Source: [Flavobacterium] thermophilum (GTDB lineage: Bacteria; Bacillota; Bacilli; Bacillales; Anoxybacillaceae). From it: a stretch of DNA of 64,000 nucleotides. The stretch's first letter is position 1. Every line of letters begins with the position of its first letter. Location of the stretch: NCBI GenBank assembly GCA_900450595.1, contig UGGS01000002.1, positions 124,001 to 188,000 of the forward strand, given 5' to 3'. Position numbers and translations under genes: made by a program. Of this stretch, positions 19,978-27,158 are shown piece after piece. Below the pieces are notes generated by a model. That model ran no database searches, was not told where the DNA came from, and saw only the letters and a list, made by a program, of their open reading frames with translations.

Positions 19978-20007
19978 ATTATAGCGAATAAAAAAAATAA
20001 GTGTCAA
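19978..20007 (-). promoter_or_regulatory. Probable yabR promoter
   Basis: Perfect TTGACA (20007-20002) and perfect TATAAT (19983-19978) on the minus strand with an 18-bp spacer, 50 bp upstream of yabR and just after the divIC 3' hairpin. Confidence 0.7.
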
Positions 20008-20014
20008 TATGACG

Positions 20015-20037
20015 AATGCCCGTATTGAACGGGCATT
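20015..20037 (-). terminator. Hairpin after divIC
   Basis: AATGCCCGT and ACGGGCATT form a nine-base-pair stem 12 bp after the divIC stop codon. A T-rich run follows only after about 15 bases, within the yabR promoter, so termination is plausible but not certain. Confidence 0.45.
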
Positions 20038-20048
20038 GGAGGGATTTG

Positions 20049-20420
20049 TTACTTTTCGGGCAACACAAAAATAATTTCCCCATCCTTTGACAAATAATAT
20101 TTTTTTCGCGCCAGCTCAGCGATGTAGTCATCATCATGCAGCCTTTTCATTTCCTCTTTCAGCTGCTTTTCCTGGCGTTCCAGTTCCGCAAGCTGTTTGG
20201 TCAACCTTTCTTTTTCCGCCCTTTTCGCATCAACCGTCTTTGCCTGCAGGTGCAAAGCATAGACAAGGACGGAGGCGACCACGGCCAACAGCAACGACCA
20301 AAAGGCAAAACGGATGGCCAAAATTCGCCGTCTTCGCGACGCCCTCCGCTGTTTCTCCTCCTGCTCGGCCGCATACGTCGATGCCAGCTTCGTCACGTTT
20401 GTTCTCCTGGGCATGTTCAT
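20049..20420 (-). CDS. divIC: Cell-division protein DivIC (FtsB-like)
   Basis: Bitopic membrane protein of the divisome that partners with FtsL and DivIB. The 123 residues have a short basic cytoplasmic N-terminus, one transmembrane helix (about residues 32-52), then an extracytoplasmic coiled coil rich in K/E/L (about 57-95) and the conserved end DDYIAELARKKYYLSKDGEIIF. The start may be Met1 or Met3. It lies 16 bp after yabQ in the same operon as in Bacillus. Confidence 0.94.
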   Translation of the reverse strand: MNMPRRTNVTKLASTYAAEQEEKQRRASRRRRILAIRFAFWSLLLAVVASVLVYALHLQAKTVDAKRAEKERLTKQLAELERQEKQLKEEMKRLHDDDYIAELARKKYYLSKDGEIIFVLPEK

Positions 20421-20436
20421 TGCCTTTGCACCTCTT

Positions 20437-21069
20437 TTACTTTCGCCATTTCGCCAGCCACATGCCTATTTTCTCTTGTGTATTCTTGATTTGTCCAGCA
20501 AATCCCTTCAAACGGCGAAAAAATTTTTCCACCCAGGCCCGGCGGGACGGCGGAATCCGCCGCCAAACGGCGATGCCCGTCCAACGAAACGGGGCAAACA
20601 GAAGAACAACGGCTTTCCAAACCGCAAGCAACAAAAATCGTCCCGTCCATATCACAAGCCGCCAGGCAAACAAAAGAAGCGCAAGCGCCATTTGCCCGAG
20701 AAGAACGAGCGGGCGGATCACGATGTAACGGAACAGCTGGGCGATGATGTTTCCGGTTCTGACCGCCAGCTGAATGAGCCATTCCAGCACCCGAACGTAC
20801 AACGAACGGAGCAGGCTTTGATAGGCGGCATAGCCGCACAACAGCGCCAAAAACAGATAAAAGCGAAGCTCGCCATTGTTGACGAGCAGCAACACATAAA
20901 ATACGAGAAGCGCCTGCACCGCCCAAAACAGTACATCGTTCACGAAAACGAGCCAGTGCGCCCGTTCACGCCGGTTGAGAAACCGATTGTACGTGTCCAG
21001 CGCCATGCCGAGCCAGCCCCCCATGCCAATCATCGCGAGCATGGTGAGGAACTGTGTGGTGATGGTCAT
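20437..21069 (-). CDS. yabQ: Spore cortex biosynthesis protein YabQ
   Basis: Mother-cell sporulation membrane protein required for cortex formation in B. subtilis. The 210 residues contain about four or five hydrophobic helices in the first 135 residues, then a basic tail with ARG/TRP-rich segments (RAWVEKFFRRLKGF). The start codon overlaps the yabP stop as ATGA, so the pair is translationally coupled. No enzymatic motif is visible. Confidence 0.9.
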   Translation of the reverse strand: MTITTQFLTMLAMIGMGGWLGMALDTYNRFLNRRERAHWLVFVNDVLFWAVQALLVFYVLLLVNNGELRFYLFLALLCGYAAYQSLLRSLYVRVLEWLIQLAVRTGNIIAQLFRYIVIRPLVLLGQMALALLLFAWRLVIWTGRFLLLAVWKAVVLLFAPFRWTGIAVWRRIPPSRRAWVEKFFRRLKGFAGQIKNTQEKIGMWLAKWRK

Positions 21070-21371
21070 TTGAACAACTTGCTAAAGAATCCTTTAGCCT
21101 TCTCCTGATGATCGTCTAAGTAAACGAGGTCAAAAATGCGCCCTTTAATCGAAACGACGCCTTTGTCGACATCTAAGTTTTTCATTTGCAAATTCTGCCC
21201 GCGGATCGCCAAAAAACCCATGACCGTCTCAAGCAAAAACTCCTCATTGTCAAAGCTTTCCACTTGTTTGACCCCGGTAATGTCAAGGAGGCGCCGGCCG
21301 CGCATGATCACGTCGTGTTCTTGGACCGGGCCTTTGTTCGTGTTTCCGCCAAATTCCTCATGTCGGTTCAT
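21066..21371 (-). CDS. yabP: Sporulation protein YabP
   Basis: Small mother-cell sporulation protein, about 101 residues, of the YabP/YqfC family. Motifs include HDVIMRGRRLLDITGVKQVESFDNEEFLLET and GFLAIRGQNLQMKNLDV. I place the start at the third in-frame ATG (21371, MNRHEE), which has CGGGGG at the right distance. A CATACATA sequence at 21455-21448 resembles a sigma-E -10, but the -35 is not convincing. Repeat copy B ends about 120 bp upstream, separating yabP from rqcP. Confidence 0.9.
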   Translation of the reverse strand: MNRHEEFGGNTNKGPVQEHDVIMRGRRLLDITGVKQVESFDNEEFLLETVMGFLAIRGQNLQMKNLDVDKGVVSIKGRIFDLVYLDDHQEKAKGFFSKLFK

Positions 21372-21493
21372 GTTCATCCCCCGCATTTCCGATTTAGAAT
21401 GAAAGCCGGCTAGGCCGCCCGCTGTTTCTCATCTGCTGTCTGTACCATATGTATGTCAGCGGGGGATCGTTTAGAACAAGCCTTAAGGACAAA

Positions 21494-21740
21494 GTGAACC
21501 CCCTCACCGCCTGCGCTTCGCTTAGAGGCGGGGGCTTCCAGCGCCTTGTGCGTGCTCCGCTGAACGGCAGCCCTGCACAGGAATCCTTGACGCTTCCCTT
21601 CGTTCCGAAGGCGCCCGTTCGAACAAGAACCGAATGATATTCAATTGGCGATTGCCGGCCGAAATTCACTTCCCCCTATTCACTAGGCTTCGCCCTTCGC
21701 GCTCCCTGAGACAGGAGACGTCTTTCGGAAATCCGTTAAA
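21494..21740 (-). mobile_element. Solitary IS200/IS605-type end (copy B), omega-RNA-like, no tnpB
   Basis: A second copy of the element at 1759-2003, in the same orientation and again starting immediately after TTTAA, which here carries the rqcP stop codon. It ends on the minus strand with a CCCCCGCCT...AGGCGG...GGGGG hairpin and GGTTCAC. The middle diverges from copy A while both ends are conserved, suggesting separate insertions or an old duplication. No tnpA or tnpB reading frame is present. Confidence 0.6.
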
Positions 21741-22017
21741 CGCCGCCTTGATCCGGATCAGGGGCCGTCCGTTCCTCGCGAACGAGCTCGTACATTTCGG
21801 CTGCCTCTTCTTTTTTCACCGTTTCTTTTACGCTAGTCACTTTTACCGTTACCCGTTTTTGCCCGAACTGAATCGTCAGTTCATCGCCGATTTTTACATC
21901 TGAACTTGCCTTCGCGACGTGGCCGTTGATCCACACCCGGCCTTGGTCGGCGACTTCTTTTGCCAATGTGCGGCGTTTAATGAGGCGGGATACTTTTAAA
22001 AATTTATCAAGGCGCAT
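21736..22017 (-). CDS. rqcP: RqcP, S4-domain ribosome quality-control factor (YabO)
   Basis: S4 RNA-binding protein that works with RqcH in alanine tailing of nascent chains on stalled 50S subunits. The 93 residues begin MRLDKFLKVSRLIKRRTLAKEVADQGRVWING, a classic S4 fold, and extend to KKEEAAEMYELV. The Bacillus protein is about 86 residues; the last few residues here (DPDQGGV) and the stop abut the IS-like copy B and probably reflect that insertion. It follows mazG by 12 bp. Confidence 0.94.
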   Translation of the reverse strand: MRLDKFLKVSRLIKRRTLAKEVADQGRVWINGHVAKASSDVKIGDELTIQFGQKRVTVKVTSVKETVKKEEAAEMYELVREERTAPDPDQGGV

Positions 22018-22029
22018 GCCCTTTCCCCC

Positions 22030-23490
22030 TTACTGTTCGTTTTCTTTTGCTTCTTCCCAAAAGCGGTCGAGCTCAGCGAGCGAGAACGATGTGATCGGCC
22101 GACCGCTTTTTCGCACTTGCTCCTCAATGTAGGCGAAGCGGCGGGCGAATTTGTCGTTCGCCATCTGCAATGCTTCTTCGGGCTGAATATCATAATAGCG
22201 AGCAAGGTTGATAAGCGCAAACAATACGTCGCCGAACTCGCTGACGAGCGCCGCGCGGCGGCCGCCCGACGCTTCAGCCCGGAACTCCGCCATTTCTTCC
22301 TCTACCTTTTCCCAAATGGGAGCGGCATCGTCCCAGTCAAAGCCGACGTTTGCTGCTTTTTTCTGCAGCTCATACGCCCGCATCGTCCCCGGCAGGCTTT
22401 TTGGAACATCCGCTAAAATCGACGCTGGCCGGCCGGTCCCTTTTTCCTTCTCCTTAATTTTTTCCCAGTTCGCTGTAACTTGCTCAGCTGTTTCAGCCGT
22501 TGCATCGCCAAATACGTGCGGATGGCGGCGAATCATCTTCGCGGTCAATGTCCGGATGACGTCATCAATCGAAAACATCCCACGGTCAGCGCCGATCTGG
22601 GCATGGAGCATCACTTGCAGCAGCACGTCACCGAGCTCTTCAACCATATGGTCATCGTCATCATCGTCAATGGCTTCAAGCAACTCATACGCCTCTTCAA
22701 GCAAGTACCGCTTCAGCGACGCATGCGTCTGCTTCCGGTCCCACGGGCAGCCGTGCGGCCCTCTCAACGTCGCGATGACGCGGCGCAACGTTTCAAACCG
22801 ATGGTATAGCAGCGGCTCATCCTTGACCGGCGGCACATAGACGCTCGTTAAATTGTCAAGCGCCGCCTGACGGTCCAATTCATAGAGCGGCACTTGCTTC
22901 ACTTGTTCGCTCTTCGTCCCGGCCGCGGTCACAATATAGACCGGATAGTCGTCCGGAAGCTGTTCCATCAGCGACAGTTTCACATTCGAAGCGACGAACG
23001 GGTCGTACACTTGGCAAAAGACAGCATGCAGCGATGGCGACCATTCGTCCCCTTGGAAAGCGGTCGCATCCAACAGCTGAAACCCCTCGATTGGATCAAT
23101 GCGCACCGCTGTAAACAACGCATCTAAAAAGCTTTGCCCGCCCTCGATGACCACCCGGCAATCGCCGCGTTGCTCCGCTTCCAACAACAGCTGCACCGTC
23201 CGTTCGGCGACAAGCGGATGGCCAGGGACAGCGTAAAACACATCCCCGTGTTTTGCCTGCTCGATGAGAGTGCCGGCAATTTCTTCATATACATCAGCAA
23301 ATTGCTCATGTTTTTCGTAAACATCATCAAACGATGTAAACGCGATGCCCTCTTCTTGAAGCCCTTCGGCCGCCGGATGCTCCTTCGTCCGCAAAAAAAG
23401 CGGATGCGCCTTTTTTAGCTTTCGATACACGCCGACCGTCAGCTGCTCCACATCCCCGGCGCCAAGGCCGAAAATATAAATCGTATTCAC
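22030..23490 (-). CDS. mazG: YabN: tetrapyrrole methylase-like plus MazG pyrophosphohydrolase fusion
   Basis: Two-domain protein of 486 residues. The N-terminal part (about 1-220) is a tetrapyrrole/corrin methylase fold, seen in IYIFGLGAGD and YAVPGHPLVAE. The C-terminal part is a MazG NTP pyrophosphohydrolase with HGCPWDRKQTH, EEAYELLEAIDDDD, EELGDVLLQVMLHA and a second, weaker MazG-like repeat with EFGDVLFALINLARY. MazG hydrolyses non-canonical NTPs; the role of the methylase-like half is unclear. Order yabM-mazG-rqcP is as in Bacillus. Confidence 0.94.
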   Translation of the reverse strand: MNTIYIFGLGAGDVEQLTVGVYRKLKKAHPLFLRTKEHPAAEGLQEEGIAFTSFDDVYEKHEQFADVYEEIAGTLIEQAKHGDVFYAVPGHPLVAERTVQLLLEAEQRGDCRVVIEGGQSFLDALFTAVRIDPIEGFQLLDATAFQGDEWSPSLHAVFCQVYDPFVASNVKLSLMEQLPDDYPVYIVTAAGTKSEQVKQVPLYELDRQAALDNLTSVYVPPVKDEPLLYHRFETLRRVIATLRGPHGCPWDRKQTHASLKRYLLEEAYELLEAIDDDDDDHMVEELGDVLLQVMLHAQIGADRGMFSIDDVIRTLTAKMIRRHPHVFGDATAETAEQVTANWEKIKEKEKGTGRPASILADVPKSLPGTMRAYELQKKAANVGFDWDDAAPIWEKVEEEMAEFRAEASGGRRAALVSEFGDVLFALINLARYYDIQPEEALQMANDKFARRFAYIEEQVRKSGRPITSFSLAELDRFWEEAKENEQ

Positions 23491-23496
23491 CGTTGA

Positions 23497-25053
23497 TCAC
23501 CTGCTTCCTAATCGTAAATGAAATTTGTGAACGAACGGGAGAGCGGACAACTCTTGTTCGGAAAATACACTCCCCCTCACGATGCATGCGATATAGACAG
23601 CCGCGCCGAGAACGACGCCGCCAAGCGCCTCGGCGGACGCCCATAGGCGTCCCCCGCCTGAAGCGTCCATTAACCATGTATACAACTTCAGCACCGCCAT
23701 CATGGCGACAGCCGCCTTCACAATTGGATATATGCATACTCGGGCGCGCGCTGACCGGCATTCACGCGGCAAACGCACGTATAAGAAGCCTGCCATAAGC
23801 GCATAAGCCCCTGTTGTCGCCAAGGCGGCGCCAAGGGCGCCGAACGACGGCACAAGCCAGCGCATAAGGACGATTTTCCCTGCCAAAGCCGCCGCCACGC
23901 CGGCCGCCGCTGTCCACTCTTTCCCCATTCCTTGCAATAAAGCGGAGGCAGTCAACGCCATCGTCGCAAAAAAGACAGAAGCGGACAAGACGGCAAGGAC
24001 CAACGAACCGCGGTCGTTTTCAAACAGCATGGTGTTGATCGGGCGAATGAGGCAAATGAGCCCCGATGAAGCGCCGACGCCGATGACCGCGGCGAACCGG
24101 ATCGGCAGCATGCTGTGCAGAAAGGACAGCTCCCGCCCGCGCCGCATGCCGGAAACGAACGGAACAAGCGCCAATGAAAGCGATGTGCCGACAGCCGTGC
24201 CAAGCTGAATCAGCGGCTGGCCGCGGTCGTACACCCCTTTCAACTCTTTCACCTCATTCAACTCCAGCCCGGTTTCTTGGAGAAGCGGGACGAACAAAAA
24301 CGAGTCGACGAGCGGAACAAGCGTCAACACCATGTTGGTGAAACAAATGACCGTTCCAACTGTAAGCAAATGCCATCCCGCCTGTCGCACCGAGCCGGGC
24401 GGCGTACGCCCGGCCGGTTTTTGCCGTCCGCGCCGGACCAGATAAAAGAGCAAGATGAGAAGCGCGGCCGCCATGCCCGCCAACGTCCCGCCGACCGCAG
24501 CCATGCCGCACGCATAGGCGTCAGCGCCGCGCTTGATCGCCCAATAAGACAACCCTAAAATCGCCGTCACACGCACCGTCTGCTCGCCGACTTGGGACAC
24601 TGCCGTCGGCGCCATGTCATGGCGCCCTTGAAAAACGCCGCGCAACACCGCAATGAGCGGAAAGAATAAGCATGAAAATGAAAGCACCCGCACCAACCCT
24701 TCAAGCTGCCTGTCGCCCATCCATGACGAAATGGCGCCGGCTCCTATATATAACACGGCAAACAACACCGCTCCCGTCCCGCCCAACAGCAGCAGCGCGA
24801 TGCGGCCGACAGCGGCCGCGCCCGCCTCGTCCCGCGCCGCCAGCCGCTCAGCGATGAGCTTCGAAATGGCAACCGGGTAACCGGTCAGCGACAGCGCGAC
24901 AACGATTCCATAAATGGGGTAAACTTGTTGGTAAATATAAAAACCGACATCCCCGACCATATTTTGATACGGGATGCGGTAGAGCGCGCTTAACAGCTTC
25001 GTAAGCAAAGTGGCAGCAGTCAAGGCAGCTGCACCTTTCCATACGTTTCCCAT
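23497..25053 (-). CDS. yabM: SpoVB/MurJ-type polysaccharide flippase family protein (YabM)
   Basis: A 518-residue integral membrane protein with about fourteen hydrophobic helices and the MVF/MATE signature at the N-terminus (GAAALTAATLLTKLLSALYRIPYQNMVGDVG). Relatives include SpoVB and the lipid II flippases, so export of a lipid-linked saccharide is likely; the substrate is unknown. The ATG at 25053 (MGNVWKG) is chosen because the upstream extension is not hydrophobic or conserved and AGGAGAAGGGG precedes it. It is separated from spoVT here by two insertion sequences. Confidence 0.9.
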   Translation of the reverse strand: MGNVWKGAAALTAATLLTKLLSALYRIPYQNMVGDVGFYIYQQVYPIYGIVVALSLTGYPVAISKLIAERLAARDEAGAAAVGRIALLLLGGTGAVLFAVLYIGAGAISSWMGDRQLEGLVRVLSFSCLFFPLIAVLRGVFQGRHDMAPTAVSQVGEQTVRVTAILGLSYWAIKRGADAYACGMAAVGGTLAGMAAALLILLFYLVRRGRQKPAGRTPPGSVRQAGWHLLTVGTVICFTNMVLTLVPLVDSFLFVPLLQETGLELNEVKELKGVYDRGQPLIQLGTAVGTSLSLALVPFVSGMRRGRELSFLHSMLPIRFAAVIGVGASSGLICLIRPINTMLFENDRGSLVLAVLSASVFFATMALTASALLQGMGKEWTAAAGVAAALAGKIVLMRWLVPSFGALGAALATTGAYALMAGFLYVRLPRECRSARARVCIYPIVKAAVAMMAVLKLYTWLMDASGGGRLWASAEALGGVVLGAAVYIACIVRGSVFSEQELSALPFVHKFHLRLGSR

Positions 25054-25157
25054 GCCCCTTCTCCTCCCGCTTGTATGGCGCCAGCTGGCGAACAGTCCAT
25101 CAAGAGCACTGGCCGCGCAAACCGTCAACATTACCGCAACAAACGGCTACGCTCGAT

Positions 25158-25186
25158 ATTATAGCGCAATGCAGGCGATGAGACAA
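25158..25186 (-). promoter_or_regulatory. Probable yabM promoter
   Basis: TTGTCT (25186-25181) and perfect TATAAT (25163-25158) on the minus strand with a 17-bp spacer. It lies between the ISLre2-like element and yabM, so the insertion leaves yabM its own promoter. Confidence 0.6.
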
Positions 25187-25353
25187 AAGCGGGAGCCGCC
25201 CAGAGTCAGTCAAGACTTTGTGGAGAATATTTTTTCGGTTCACTACGGGCGTTGTCAATCACTAGTTAGCGAACCATTTTCAGGAATTCATATCGTAAGC
25301 GCTTTCGGACTCTCATCCCTCATCTCGAGGCGATGATACGATATTCCATTTTT

Positions 25354-26721
25354 TTACACCCAACCACCATCCCGGAGCGCCGACAACGCTTGATGGATCG
25401 GTGTCCCGGATGACCGCTGCAGACACGGTAGATTCTGACGCACCACATCTGCCCATAACCGTCCGGCCTTCCGTTTGGCCTGTTCGATCCGCTTGGACTT
25501 TGTTGAGGCCGAGGCCGCCGTTCGGGTCTCTTCTTCCTCCACCAACTGCCCATTTCTCCGCCAAATCCCGTCGATTCGGGCCGCCATCGCCCTCAGAAAC
25601 GCCCGAAGCCCTTGGTCTTTCCAGCTGCGGCGGGATTTCACCCGATGCGCAAACCGGCTCATCACGCTCTCGGCGTGGCCCATCGGACGCATGCCGGTCG
25701 TCTCCACCCCTTGCTCCGACAGCCACTCCCGATAGTCCCGGATGCATCCCGGCATCGACTCGATCCGGCGGATCATGGCAGCCATCTGCTTCTCTTTCGC
25801 TTCGTCCTCCAACGTGCCGACCGCGCTGTTCAGCTCCACGAGAAGCCCCTCTTCGTCTTGTTTCGCCAGCTTCTTCCGCACCTCCCGCCAACGCGGATGG
25901 CCGGACAGACACTGACGCAGCTCCCGCGCCACATGAAATCGATCCAGCTGAAAGCACGCCCGCTTCCCAAAATACTCCCGGCAGGCCGTGATCCACGACG
26001 CCGCGTCGCCGTTGATGATCAACAGGTCCCGGCACGGATCATAGGCATATTCGTTCATCAGCCACTCTTCGAACCGTTCCCACACGTCTCCCTCCCCTTC
26101 ATGGAGGTAGTGGCGCCGGTTCACGAGCTCGAGCTGCGAACCGTTTCGTTTCCATCCCTCGTGAACCGCCAGGATTTTCTCTTCTTTCGCCCGTTTCCCT
26201 TTCCCCTGGCGGGAAATAAACAGTCCATCCGCCTCCACAAACAGCACCCGGCCGTGCCGTTGGGAAACAGGGCGGTGCAGCGAGACAGGGGCCTCCAGCA
26301 CCAGTTGGCGAATCGCCTCGTGGCTCATGACCGCATACCCCACGATCGACTCGAGTGTGCGGGCCGCTTTGCGGTAGGAAGAGCACTCTACGGCCAACTC
26401 GACCGCCGTTTCCTCGAGGCAAGGACTGATCGATCGGGCCCCATCAAAGCCTAATTCGGCATCCAGCAAGAAGGTATAGTTCCCCGTTTGCCGGTCATAG
26501 TAGTAGTTCCGTCGAAACGTCACTTCTCCAAACAGCGTTTGGATCGTAGTCGGCCGTTTGTCTTTCAGCTGATACCGGCGCTTGTCCCGCGCTTCCGCCA
26601 GTTGTTGATCAATCTCCTCCAAAAGGGCCGCCAACAAGACAGCGAACACCTTTTGAAGAGTTCTGACTAATTGCTCCTCCAGCTCTTTTAATAAAGGCCA
26701 TTCTGTGGTAAGATGTTTCAT
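25354..26721 (-). CDS. ISLre2-family (UPF0236) transposase
   Basis: A 455-residue transposase of the ISLre2 group. It contains FGEVTFRRNYYYDR near residue 75, a possible catalytic aspartate in VLFVEADGLFISRQ, and LLIINGDAASWI followed by ACFQLDRFHVARELRQ. The reading frame is uninterrupted from the ATG at 26721 to the stop, so it may be active. The Shine-Dalgarno GGAGGGAGAG is part of a 13-nt sequence complementary to the IS terminus (see 26722-26783). Codon use is similar to the host. Confidence 0.85.
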   Translation of the reverse strand: MKHLTTEWPLLKELEEQLVRTLQKVFAVLLAALLEEIDQQLAEARDKRRYQLKDKRPTTIQTLFGEVTFRRNYYYDRQTGNYTFLLDAELGFDGARSISPCLEETAVELAVECSSYRKAARTLESIVGYAVMSHEAIRQLVLEAPVSLHRPVSQRHGRVLFVEADGLFISRQGKGKRAKEEKILAVHEGWKRNGSQLELVNRRHYLHEGEGDVWERFEEWLMNEYAYDPCRDLLIINGDAASWITACREYFGKRACFQLDRFHVARELRQCLSGHPRWREVRKKLAKQDEEGLLVELNSAVGTLEDEAKEKQMAAMIRRIESMPGCIRDYREWLSEQGVETTGMRPMGHAESVMSRFAHRVKSRRSWKDQGLRAFLRAMAARIDGIWRRNGQLVEEEETRTAASASTKSKRIEQAKRKAGRLWADVVRQNLPCLQRSSGTPIHQALSALRDGGWV

Positions 26722-26783
26722 GGACTCTCTCCCTCCTGTTTTCGGTTGGTTTGCCAATCACCATCATAGCAGGGAGAGAGTCC
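26722..26783 (-). promoter_or_regulatory. Fold-back structure over the transposase Shine-Dalgarno
   Basis: The outer 13 nt of the IS (GGACTCTCTCCCT on the minus strand, 26783-26771) are perfectly complementary to AGGGAGAGAGTCC (26734-26722), which contains the Shine-Dalgarno and ends at the ATG. A transcript entering from outside would hide the ribosome-binding site; one starting inside the IS would not. Confidence 0.65.
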
Positions 26784-27044
26784 TTTTTGCATGACATTTG
26801 CTTTTTTCTACCGCGCTTCGCTTGGTGGCCCCGACGAGCGTCGCGAACAAAAGTTCGCAACCCTCGTCGGGGATCATTTCGGAATGTCACCCACAAATAT
26901 TTTACTCACACGCCGCCCATCGGCCATGGCCTCAGTCCAGCGGAACAGGAACGGACCAACCAACATAGCAACCCCATTGCAGACAAAGCAGAAAGGAAAA
27001 GATCCCGACCTTCTCCCATCAACGATAAATTGTGCGGCCCGATC
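26784..27044. other. Inter-IS remnant with a long hairpin
   Basis: About 260 bp of apparent chromosomal sequence trapped between two insertion sequences. It contains a nested inverted repeat at 26829-26872: CCCCGACGAG with CTCGTCGGGG, and inside it GCGAAC with GTTCGC around AAAA. A short minus-strand frame (26874-27062, ending KIFVGDIPK) has no recognisable homologue and no good ribosome-binding site. I see no supported gene. Confidence 0.5.
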
Positions 27045-27045
27045 A

Positions 27046-27097
27046 AAAAGGGGCTGACCCAAAAGTCCGCCAAAAAGCGGACTTTTGGAGTCAGCCC
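27046..27097 (-). terminator. Left-end IS1182 hairpin, terminator of the transposase
   Basis: On the minus strand GGGCTGACTCCAAAAGTCCGC pairs almost fully with GCGGACTTTTGGGTCAGCCC around a TTTTTG loop and is followed by TTTTTG. It lies about 60 bp after the transposase stop codon. Confidence 0.8.
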
Positions 27098-27158
27098 TCT
27101 CTGGTTTTTGTATATTTTACCAAACGGAACAAAATTCCGACTCTGTTCTCCCCCTCAT

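Larger units (their letters stand above)
25307..26783 (-). mobile_element. Complete ISLre2-family insertion sequence
   Basis: About 1.48 kb with one transposase gene. The ends are imperfect inverted repeats: GGACTCTCATCCCT at the left, and GGACTCTCTCCCT read inward from the right. I could not find a convincing target-site duplication. It sits in the yabM-spoVT gap, upstream of the yabM promoter. The family call is from the transposase. Confidence 0.8.

Noticed and set aside
25401..26454. Plus-strand frames opposite the ISLre2 transposase
   Set aside because: They mirror the transposase codons, have no family motifs and no ribosome-binding site.
26874..27062. Small membrane-like protein between the two insertion sequences
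   Set aside because: 62 codons with no homologue I recognise, no Shine-Dalgarno, and it runs into the IS1182 end.
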